The notes under the pieces were generated by a model. The model worked only from the letters and a program-made list of their open reading frames with translations, searched no databases and had not been told where the DNA came from. Below are positions 33,488 to 44,200 of a stretch of DNA of 64,000 nucleotides, piece by piece (position 1 is the stretch's first letter; each line of letters starts with the position of its first letter). The DNA is from Silene conica (taxonomy: Eukaryota; Streptophyta; Magnoliopsida; Caryophyllales; Caryophyllaceae), in contig CM055315.2 in assembly GCA_029255685.2 (NCBI GenBank), positions 70,089,681 through 70,153,680 of the forward strand, in the 5' to 3' direction. Made by a program: the position numbers and the translations under genes.

Positions 33488-35129
33488 TTGAGTACTCTCA
33501 GTGCTATTGCAATCATGTCTATTATTTCTGATAATCTTCAGCCAGCAGCACACCACCTTCCACAGGGATTTACTCTCCCCTTTGTAATTTATCACTCCTA
33601 TATCGAATTGGTGGAGCAAAGTCAGTTTGCAGGCCTACTGGATGAGGATCCTTGGAAGCATTTGGAGCTATTTACAGATTATTGTTGTTCCATACCCGTA
33701 CCGGCTGGAGTGGCGCAAGATGAGGTTAAGAAGAAGTTGTTTCTTTTCTCCTTGAAAGATTCTGCGCGCGACTGGATTCGCTTCCTTGATAGGGTAGCAG
33801 CTAGAGTTACAGATTGGACATCTCTGGCATTGGCTTTCTGCAAACAGTACATTTCGCCAGTGAAAACCAATTCTTTGAGAGTTCAAATTTCAAATTTCCA
33901 GCAAGAACCCGATGAGAAATTTCATGAAGCGTTGGCCCGTTTTAAGAAGTTGGTTCGATCCGTTCCTCACCACGGCTTTGAGGAGTGGTACCTTTGCAAC
34001 CAATTCTATAACTCTTTGTATGAGGACTACAGAGCCATCCTTGATTCGGCTACAAATGGTAGATTTCATAATGTAGCTTATGTAAGGGTTGGGATATTAT
34101 TGAGGAGATGGCGGTTCATAGAGCTGAAAATGGAAATTCACGTGGGAATTCAATAAAAACCAGTATTGAAACAAGTCATGTTGCCGCGCTTGAAACATCC
34201 AATAACGCCCGTTCCGAAAAACTTGAGAAAGCTCCCGTTCATGAAACAAATGAGGCTTCGGAGTTGAGAACGACTTTCCAAACCCTCAAGACTCAATTGT
34301 TAGAAATGAAAAAGGCTCAAGCTGCATCTTTGGAGAATATAAAAAGCCAATTAGCAATCTTAGCTGCTAATCAGATTGCTAGCTCTCCAGTCGATTATGA
34401 GAGTTCCACGGAGACATTAAATGCTATAAATCTTAAGAGTGGTCGTGCTTATGAGGGACCAACACCAAAGGATGATTCTGCCGCAGTTCAGGACGAAGAA
34501 ATTGATCCATGCACAGGTCAGGAGGTCGACCGACCACAACATCAGGTCGACCGACCTCGACACCTGACGTGAGACCAGTTTCTGCAAAACAGAAAAATTT
34601 CGATAATACAGCGCCTGGTCGATCGACCGCTATACCAGGTCGACCGACCGCGATACCTAAGCAGATTGTGGATTCGCCTCCTGAGCTACCTGACTCTCCT
34701 CTCGTCAAAAACTCGACGGAGATTCTGAAGTTAAAAGAGCCAAAGCTTGCTGATTCTGCGACTAGCATTGCGGTCCCGTATCCGGATCATTTGGAGAAAG
34801 TGAAGTTGGAGCATCAGTTCGGAAAAATCTTGGAGATCGTCAAAGGCCTTGAGCTTAAGAGAAAATTGGAGGACCATGCTGTTATTTCTGCTGCTACGGG
34901 TCATGGTAAAGAGGGCATAGGAGATCCTGGTGATACTAGTGAGACAAAATTGGAGCAAGTTGCTCAAGAAGACCGGCCGGGCAAAGTAAAGAAGCGTGTC
35001 ATAGCTTATGCGACACCAGATACCCTTCCTCCGGCTAGGCCTGTTGTCTGGAATCCCAGAGTTGCGGTCCATACTGCTGAAAGGACCTCTTTTAGCCAAG
35101 TGCCTTACCTTGGGGTATCTTGCTGCTGA
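33488..35129 (+). pseudogene. Degenerate Athila-like gag, internal unit 3
   Basis: The same arrangement as unit 2: an ATG at 33515 (MSIISDNLQ...), open N-terminal frame to 34156, the shared frameshift near 34087, a second frame 34108-34572, and the one-base loss near 34507 shared with unit 2; last frame to 35129. Hairpin units at 34524-34556 and 34617-34649. No protease or pol. Confidence 0.86.
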
Positions 35130-36431
35130 GTCGTAATGCTAGTCAAGTGTTCTATTTCAGTTTTTGTTGGACTATTTTTTGTTCTTGTTTTTAGACTTAG
35201 ACTCTTTTTACTTTTGTTGCTTTGTTTTGAGACATTTTAGACTTGGTTCTGGGATCTTGCGCATTTGTTGGGCGTATATATGATGATTTTTCAGGTTTGA
35301 GGAAGAATGACTTGGTTAATACAAGTTATTTCCGAAGAAAAGAAGGGTGCTGTGCATCAGAGGCGGTCGGTCGACCAGAGACATAGGTCGGTCGACCTAC
35401 CCATCTGTTACAGCCTGCTCGTTTCTTCCTCGGGAATCATGCAACCATCTTGGGTACTTGGGTGGCACTGCTGGCCACCAAAACCTCCCAGCTTACGCTG
35501 GTTTGGGGAGGTTTTTCTCATGCGCCTAATAATCTAGTGAGTTCTTTCCAGTTTTTCCTTGGTTTTTATTTTTCTTGCATCTTTCCTTTAATTTTATGAA
35601 ACCTTTACTTAGGCTAATGCACAATGGGGACATTGTGCGGGTTGGTTTGGGGAATGGTTTCGTGTCACATGCATTATTCCATTGCATTTTGGCACACGTT
35701 TATTGCATTTCCGCATTGCATATACAAAACAAAAAAAATCCAAAAAAAATAGAAAAATTTCAAAAAATTTTAAAAAAATGCACGTTTATTTTAGCATATA
35801 GGTCGAGTCGGAACGAGAGTATTTCAAGGATGATCTTTGCTATCTTACATGTTTATGCCTTTACCTTGCCTTGTCAACTTGTTTTAGTATGAGAGTCTTT
35901 TGCATATCTACGAGTTTTTGTTAATTTGTATATCTCGAGACTTGACTTATACCTTGGCAACCTACTATACATTCTGAGTTTTAGAGCTTATTTCCTGGTT
36001 TCATTTTTAAACCAGTTGTCTAGGATGTGAGTAGTACTCCCCTTGGAACATGTTACATCAATATGCATAAACATGAACTTGAATTGCTATATACTTGTTT
36101 TACTATCTCGTTTTGTGAGGCTTTGTACGTGCATTTGGGATCCCTTTTCTCTTATTTACCCATAAGCCTTACATAGCCAAAATTGCCTTTTTATTCCCCC
36201 AAAACTACATCCCATACTCAGCCTACCCTTCCAAGCTAGTATCTATGGTCGTTGGTTTAATCTTGAGGCTTCTTGCTTTGTATGCTATCCTGAGCAAAAA
36301 GAGAAAAGAAAGAAAGAAAGCAAGAAAAAAGAAAAAGAACAGAAAAAGAAAGAAAGAAAAGAAAAACGAAAAAAAAAAATCAAAACATACAGGAAGTCAG
36401 TCGACCGACCATACCCTCAGGTCGGTCGACC
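34524..36431 (+). repeat. Four 12-9-12 hairpin units of internal unit 3
   Basis: Arm pairs start at 34524/34545, 34617/34638, 35365/35386 and 36399/36420, all with 9-nt spacers. Confidence 0.9.
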
Positions 36432-37088
36432 AACTGACAGCATCGGAAATTCAAAATTTCGTTCTGAAATCCCTTTCTTTTATATGTTATCACTCCCGTA
36501 CCTCATTCAAAATATTTGGGAGTCCTTTCTTATATTTAATGTGAGAGTTGTGCTACAAAAGAAGCACTTTCTTAATATCAAAAAGTCGTGAAATATGTTG
36601 TTGGGAACCGGTTTAACTAGCTTGGCTACTAACCCCACGAGTCCAAAAACATCTTAACCACTTTTACCTTTTACCTCACATATCTTTCATCACCTCAATT
36701 GCATGTGCTTAAGCCACTTAATGAGTATAAGTATACATAGTTGTAGAATTCTTGTTCATGTTAGATTGCAGGCATGTTTCCATGGGTTGAAGTTAGGTGA
36801 GTGTCATGACAATATACTTCTTCCTATCTTTTACATATATTCACCCTTTGCTTCATGAGTGTCTCGAGCGTACCGCGAGAGTCCATGGTATAAAGTCTCT
36901 ATAGTCTCTAGTTTTGCAAAGTTTGACGACACCATAACTCGTTTGCATGATTCAAATACTTTCTCATTTTGTACTTGGCATTGGTTTAGGCTTACATGTA
37001 AATTTCGCTATGAGATTGAAATCGTTCCATTAGTTAAGATCGAGTCTATTTCTCGCTTGAGGGCAAGCAAGGTTTGGTTTGGGGAATT
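35130..37088 (+). other. 3' noncoding region of internal unit 3
   Basis: Near-identical to the other two: hairpin 35619-35638, A/G-rich tract about 36296-36380, PPT about 37076-37088. No gene seen. Confidence 0.82.
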
Positions 37089-38032
37089 TGATGCGTGTCT
37101 ATTTTATGATGTTTTACATCCTTTTTTACACGCATTTGGTCGCTCATTTACTATGTTTTAGCCCTTATTTCCCAACAATTGTCTACTTTCGCATTTTTAT
37201 ACACTTTTGCAGATTTATGCGGAAAAAGAATGATTTTACACCAAACTTACGCCCTCGGAATTTTTTATAGCCAAGGATCGATGGAAAGTCAACTCAAAAC
37301 ATTGACCAAGTACCAATAAGTCAAGCCGAAGACAAATCAGAGCATTCCTATAGGAAATCGGGTCGACCGACCTATAACTTGGGTCGGCCGACCAGATCAT
37401 TATTATGGAAAGCCCAGAGAATTCGCTGAAGCCCGTAAACAGGTCGACCGACCTACTATGTGGGTCGACCGACCTCTGCGCGGACCCTGAAGCTTTCTGA
37501 AGCCCATTAACGTGTTAGAGTCTTAAGGAAACTCTTAATTTTCCGCCTATATAAACTAATCTCCTGTTTAGGGTTAATCATCGAGTTTTCTATCGTAGAA
37601 TTACAATTCATCTTTAGTTGTAATCTTTCAATAATTCTCAAACGCTTTTAGTTTTGTTCTTCAATCTTTCAAGCATTCATCAATAAAATTTGTTCTTTTT
37701 CTGCCTTAATTCTATTTCCGGTAATTCCTCTCTTAATTTCAGTTTTGATTTCGTTCTTATAATTACTTGTATTCGGTTTAAGATAGATTCCCAAAAGCTT
37801 TATTACTGATTGCATGTTTAGATTGATATTCATTATGATTTCCCTGTTTATTCCTGTTTTCATCGTTGTTTTAGTAACCATGAGTAGCTAAACTTCACAT
37901 GTTACCTAAAGACATTAACACCAAACAATAAACATTCCCCACCTCTCTGTGGTTCGACCCTGACTTTCACTATCTATCGTTAGAGTTAGGAATTATAAAT
38001 TTTATCTTTGGTACCCTCAACGACGGGCATCA
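37089..38032 (+). repeat. LTR4, internally deleted (944 bp)
   Basis: It starts TGATGCGTG and ends GACGGGCATCA next to TSD tctcc. It lacks about 603 bp present in LTR3 (about 32608-33210), with GTTA left at the junction near 37901. It retains the 34-bp segment found in LTR1. Hairpin units at 37361-37393 and 37442-37474; the other two were in the deleted part. TATATAAA at 37548-37555. Confidence 0.92.
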
Positions 38033-39368
38033 TCTCCACTTGACATAAGCCTCGCAGCCCCAAACCCGAATAAAGGACAAGTTAGGGACCGTTCCCTTCC
38101 ATAACTCGTCTGGAGTCTTGTCAACAGCTTTAGACGGACTTCGGTTAAGTATTAGAGCGGCTGACAAAAGAGCATTGCCCCACAATGAATCAGGCACAAC
38201 GGTGTGACTCATCATGGATCGAATCATATCAAGTAGAGTTCGATTTCTCCGTTCGGACACACCATTTAATTGTGGTGTTCCAGGTGGAGTCAACTGCAGA
38301 ACGATGCCACAGTCTTTAAGGTGTTGATCAAACTCGTGAGAGAGATACTCGCCACCACGATCAGATCGTAGTGCTTTAATCTTTCGTCTCAGTTGGTTCT
38401 GTACCCGATTCTGGTATTCTTTGAACTTGTTAAAGGATTCACTTTTATGTTTCATTAAATAGACATAGCCATATCTACTCAAATCATCCGTGAAAGTGAT
38501 GAAATACCTATAGCCTTCTCGTGCGTTGATCGACATAGGGCCACATACATCCGTATGTATGAGTCCTAATAGGTCGGCAGCGCGCATTCCAACACCTTTG
38601 AAGGAAATACGAGTCATCTTACCGATGAGACATGATTCACACGTGCCATATGATTCGAAATCAAAGGCCGAGATAGCTCCATTCTCTATGAGCTGTTTTA
38701 CGTGTTTCCCATTTATGTGTCCCATACAACAATGCCATATGGGGCACGTGCGCCTCCAATGCCTAGATAAGTTTGATCTTTGTCACCAACCTTTAATCTC
38801 TTGTTATTCACGTGTAATATTTTGGTGGTTTGATCTAAAAAATAAATTCCATTCATGGAAACTGCCTTGCCATAAATCATATTGTGTAACGAGAAAATAC
38901 AGCTATTATTCTCTATTACAAATGAAAAACCGAGTTTGTCAAGTGCAGAAACAGAAATAATGTTTTTAGATAAACTGGGAACATAATAACAGTTCTACAA
39001 AGATAACTTGGATCCACTTGGAAGTTGGATCACGTATGTTCCCCTCGAGACTGCAGCAACTCGTGCTCCATTCCCGACACGCAGGTCAACCTCACCCTTT
39101 ATGAGGGGGTTTTGGTTTCGGAGGCCCTGCACATGATTACACAGATGAGAACCACAACCAGTATCTAGTACCCAAGTTCCTAACTTGCATGGTTAATCTC
39201 AATCACGTGAATAGAAGAAGAAGAAGACATACCAACAGGAATAACGCGGCCTGCCTTAATGTCCTCACGATACATGGGGCACGTGCGCCTCCAATGCCCA
39301 GTCTTGTGGCAATGGTGGCATTTCATGCTAGTATCCTTACTCTTTGTCTTGCCCTGTGAGTTGCTCGA
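38033..39368 (-). pseudogene. Copia A pol, integrase and protease part
   Basis: It resumes Copia A after the tandem element. The longest frame (38030-38725) encodes integrase: CESCLIGKMTR, LLGLIHTDVCGPMS, LRSDRGGEYLSHEF, NGVSERRNRTLLDM. Upstream coding is disturbed by an extra 25 nt at 38739-38763 and further changes. Toward 39368 it covers the protease region and the CCHC knuckle of gag, up to the point where Copia B is inserted. The gag start follows at 58340 and beyond. Confidence 0.9.
39364..39368. repeat. TSD ctcga, left copy (partner 58340-58344)
   Basis: ctcga is single at the corresponding place in Copia B's own gag (near 44473) and doubled around Copia B in Copia A. Confidence 0.92.
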
Positions 39369-40367
39369 TGTGGGGAATAAAACATGTATTCGCCCTTTAA
39401 TTGCAGGATTATAATGAAAATTACAGTCGTGAATATCGTCATAAGATTAAAAAGCATAAGAAAAGAAGTACAACCTTTGGTCCTTGTGCGAAAGGCCTAA
39501 GAACAGGAATTAACACAAATTCCCCCCTATAACTTGCACCCAAGACTTAGAATGAGACGTGGCCGCGTGTGCTAGAAATCCTCTCCAACTGCCTTGCAAT
39601 ATTGGGAGAGCTATTTAGGTTTTAGATGTGAGATCTGAGGTTTTGGGAGAAGAAAGCTCTCAAACCCTAATTTTCTTTTGAGATTTGTTAAACAGTGCAA
39701 CAAGAGTCAATCACATAAGGAGAGTCCTCCTCCTTATATGCTACACTTGGCCGAAATATTTGAATAGGGTAGGAGTGGGCTTTCCACTCTTACCTTATTC
39801 TAATTCGTGATTCGACCCAATTAGCTTTAAGTTGTTCGCGGTATTTTTAATTATAAATCGTAACATGTTATCAGATATTAATACAGTCGATATATTAATA
39901 ATGGTCTGACAAAATACGATATTGTATAATTACCCAAATTAATATAACTGTTTATATTAATACGCGAATACAATATTTAATTAAATATAACCGTTTATAT
40001 TTAATTTACGAATTAATCATGTAATCCGTATTAGCTAAAATTATTTAATCCGTATTAAATAATAATCTCAACATCTTATTGACTAATTTAATAGTCAATA
40101 CCTCTGACTAACTGTCTAGTCATATCCGGCATAAATGTGACTGTATTTTCATACCTTCACATCTCTCAAACGTGTCCTATAGGTGTGACGTATAGGGACC
40201 AGTTGACCACCGCCATCCGTATGACAATAACGTCAAACTTATCTAGCAAGCCAACCGTTATTGATAAACGTGGATCAACTGGTAATAATACTGAAGTATG
40301 CCCTTGTGATCCTTAAAGAGATTTAATAAGTCATTGTACTTAATTGTCAAGGACACCAGCCCCAACA
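39369..40367 (-). repeat. Copia B 3' LTR
   Basis: Nearly identical to 57341-58339. AT-rich in its middle; no gene. Confidence 0.94.
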
Positions 40368-41229
40368 ATCTCCCACTTGTCCGTACAAGGGTATGTGCAA
40401 TGACGTTATCACACTACATGTGGAGGACACAATCTCCAACAAACTCCCACTTGTCCGTACAAGTGTAGGTGCGATAACCGAATCTCATATCCTTTTAAAA
40501 TTTCTCCCACTCAATGTAAGACAATTTGCAAATCCGCATTCGCAAAGGTCGTATCTCACAAGCGATCTGTATCAAGAGTGGTTTCCCCAACTAGAGAGTA
40601 ACTTAACTGATAAAACGAATCTGTATTCGAGCATGGCCATGCATTTCAGTTACTACTCCTCGAGTGGCCCTGAGAAATGATAAAATCCTGATAAGGGTTT
40701 GGATATTTCCCTCAACTCGAATCCTGCCGATATCGCCCAGCATGAAATAACCCAGAAAAAATCCTCTTGGCCCCTGTTACGGTGACCGTGGGAAAGAAAC
40801 CAAAGTTACCCAAAATCTGCCTTAATCTCAAGAAACAGTTGAAAGTCAAAAGACTCGACTCTAAGGAACACTATGGAGGTCCTATCCACGACCTGGCACC
40901 CAATGTTATAAAACATTTAGGACTCCATAACGATGTCACGGGGTGTCCTACGAGATATCCGTATAACTCGCCTTTGTGATTGGTCAGTCAGCCGCGTGAC
41001 TTATGGCTCGTTGAACCCACCATCAACCAACGTCACAAAATGATTACCTGAGTTATCAGCTCAAGTGGGTAATCAAGGACAAAAACGATGTAATGTTAAT
41101 CAGTTCACTTTGTGGTGTTCAAAATTGGCGTACAATTCCACATGAGAAACAAAACATTATATATCATAACAATAAGGTTGAATAGAGTACACGAGAAAAT
41201 GAATTATTACATGAATTCATAAAAGAGTA
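40368..41229 (-). other. Copia B 3' untranslated region and polypurine tract
   Basis: The minus-strand AAGTGGGAGAT at 40368-40378 abuts the 3' LTR and is the likely PPT. A 20-bp word containing it is duplicated at 40370-40389 and 40444-40463. The remaining 750 bp show no supported gene. Confidence 0.75.
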
Positions 41230-44200
41230 CTACAACTTAGGAACACATCCAATTCCCATGGAATGAATGTGCCCTTCATGCTTATCACGTGGTAATGCTT
41301 TTGTGAGAGGATCAGCTATGTTGTCATCCGTAGCGATCTTATCAATGAAAATCTCCTTTTGCTCCACGTAATCTCTAATTAGATGAGCTTTCCGTTGTAC
41401 ATGTCTAGCCTTACTGCTAGACTTATGCTCCTTAGCTTGGAAGATGGCACCGCTATTGTCACAATAAACGGTGATTGGGTCATTCGAACTAGGCACTACC
41501 GAGAGTCCTTGTAAGAATTGACGCATCCATATTGCTTCCTTAGCTGCTTCCGAGGCGGCATAGTACTCGGACTCAGTCGTAGAATCTGCTGTAACACTCT
41601 GTTTAGAACTTTTCCAGATGACAGCAGCGCCATTAAGAGTAAAAACGAATCCAGACTGAGATTTCGAGTCATCTCGATCCGTTTGGAAGCTAGCATCTGC
41701 GTAACCCGTGGCGCAGAGCGTCGAGTCGCCTCCGTAAGTCAATCCCCAATCTTTAGTCCTCCGTAGGTACTTAAGAATGTTTTTCACAGCCATCCAGTGT
41801 TGTTCACCTGGATGAGCTTGGAATCGACTTGTCATACTCAATGCATATGCAACGTCAGGACGTGTGCATATCATGGCATACATGATTGATCCTATTGCCG
41901 AAGCATAAGGAATCTGACTCATGCGCTCTTTCTCTTCCAGTGACTTAGCTTCTTGAGTCTTGCTCAAGTGAAGCCCAGGAGTCATAGGAAGGAACCCCTT
42001 CTTGGAGTTCGTCATGCTGAATCTCTCCAGAATCTTCTCTATATAAGACTCCTGACTGAGAGACAACATCCGTCGTGATCTATCCCTGTAGATACGGATG
42101 CCCAAAATTCTTTGTGCCTCTCCCAGATCTTTCATCTGGAAATGGTTTTTCAACCATGCTTTAACCGAAGATAAGAGAGGTATGTCATTCCCAATCAAGA
42201 GTATGTCATCGACATACAGTACTAGGAATACAATCTTGCTCCCACTCGACTTGATATAGAGACATGGTTCCTCGACTGATCGAATGAACCCATTCTCTTT
42301 TATCACTTGGTCGAAGCGATGATTCCAACTCCGCGATGCTTGCTTAAGTCCATAGATGGAACGCTTAAGCTTGCAAACTTTCTTAGGATGTGCTGGATCG
42401 ATAAAGCCCTCGGGTTGTACCATGTACAACTCTTCCTCCAAATAACCGTTTAAGAAGGCGGTTTTAACGTCCATTTGCCATATTTCATAATCATGAAATG
42501 CGGCGATCGCTAAGATAATCCGAATGGAACGTAGCATGACTACGGGTGCAAAGATCTCATCGTAGTGCAAGCCTGGCACTTGGGTGAAACCTTTAGCAAC
42601 TAGTCTAGCCTTGTGGATATCTTGTTGTCCTTCCACGGCATGCTTTATCTTGTAAAGCCATTTGCATTGAAGGGGACGTACCTTTGCAGGTAGGTCCACA
42701 AGATCCCACACGTTGTTCTCATACATGGAGTCCATCTCGGATTGCATGGCTTCTAGCCATAGCTTTGAGTCAGAACTAGTCATGGCACCTTTATAGGTTT
42801 TGGGTTCATTACCCTCTAGGAGTAAGACGTCATCTGTATCATGTTCCTCGACCATACCAATGTATCTGTCCGGTGGAATAAAGACTCTTCCCGACCTCCT
42901 AGGTTCCTCAGGGATATCTACCGCAGCCTCGGTTGAAGGAACTGTTTCCTCCAATGGTTGCTCGGTAGTTGGTTCTTGAACCTCCGATAACTCGAAGGTT
43001 CTATTACTCGACTTGTTCTCGAGAAATTCTTTTTCTAAGAACGTCGCACTAGCTGCAACAAAAACACGTTGTTCGGTAGGCGAGTAGAAGTAATGACCAA
43101 AAGTTCCCTTTGGATAGCCTATAAAGTATGTCTTGACCGATCGCGGGCCGAGCTTATCCTCGTGTCTCCACTTGACATAAGCCTCGCAGCCCCAAACCCG
43201 AATAAAGGACAAGTTAGGGACCGTTCCCTTCCATAATTCGTATGGAGTCTTGTCAACAGCTTTAGACGGACTTCGGTTAAGTATTAGAGCGGCCGACAAA
43301 AGAGCATAGCCCCACAATGAATCAGGCACAACGGTGTGACTTATCATGGATCGAACCATATCGAGTAGAGTTCGATTTCTCCGTTCGGACACACCATTTA
43401 ATTGTGGTGTTCCAGGTGGAGTCAACTGTAGCACGATGCCACAGTCTTTAAGGTGTTGATCAAACTCGTGTGAAAGATACTCACCACCACGATCCGAACG
43501 TAGTGCTTTAATCTTTCTACCCAGCTGGTTCTGTACCCGATTCTGGTATTCTTTGAACTTGTCAAAGGATTCACTTTTATGCTTCATTAAATAGACATAG
43601 CCATATCTACTTAAATCGTCCGTGAAAGTGATGAAATACCTATAGCCTTCTCGTGCGTTGATCGACATAGGGCCACATACGTCCGTATGTATGAGTCCTA
43701 ATAGGTCGGCAGCGCGCATTCCAACACCTTTGAAGGAAATACGAGTCATCTTGCCGATGAGACATGATTCACACGTGCCATATGATTCGAAATCAAATGG
43801 CGATATAGCTCCATTCTGTATGAGCTGTTTTACGCGTTTCTCATTTATGTGTCCCATACGACAATGCCATAAGTAAGTTTGATCTTTGTCACCTACCTTT
43901 AATCTCTTGTTATTCACATGTAATATCTCGGTAGTTTGTTCTAAAACATAAATTCCATTCATGGAAACTGCCTTGCCATAAATCATATTGTGTAAGGAGA
44001 AAATACAGCTATTATTCTCAATTACAAATGAAAAGCCGAGTTTGTCAAGTGCAGAAACTGAAATAATGTTTTTGGACAAACTAGGAACATAATAACAGTT
44101 ATATAAAAATAACTCGAATCCACTTGGAAGCTGGATCACGTATGTTCCCTTCGAGACTGCAGCAACACGTGCTCCATTCCCGACTCGCAGGTCCACCTCA

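Larger units (their letters stand above)
560..38032 (+). mobile_element. Tandem non-autonomous Athila-like element: four LTRs, three internal regions
   Basis: The order is LTR1 (560-988 plus 9478-10574), internal 1 (10575-14323), LTR2 (14324-15488 plus 27729-28076), internal 2 (28077-31825), LTR3 (31826-33338), internal 3 (33339-37088), LTR4 (37089-38032). Without the two nested elements, LTR-to-LTR periods are about 5275, 5262 and 5263 bp. Only one TSD pair flanks the whole. Termini are TGATGCGTG and GACGGGCATCA. Each internal region has a tRNA-Asp-type PBS, a degenerate gag, no pol, a long 3' noncoding region and a PPT. The lineage call rests on PBS, gag similarity to the nested Athila, and shared LTR termini. 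Unequal recombination between LTRs is the simplest origin. Confidence 0.88.
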
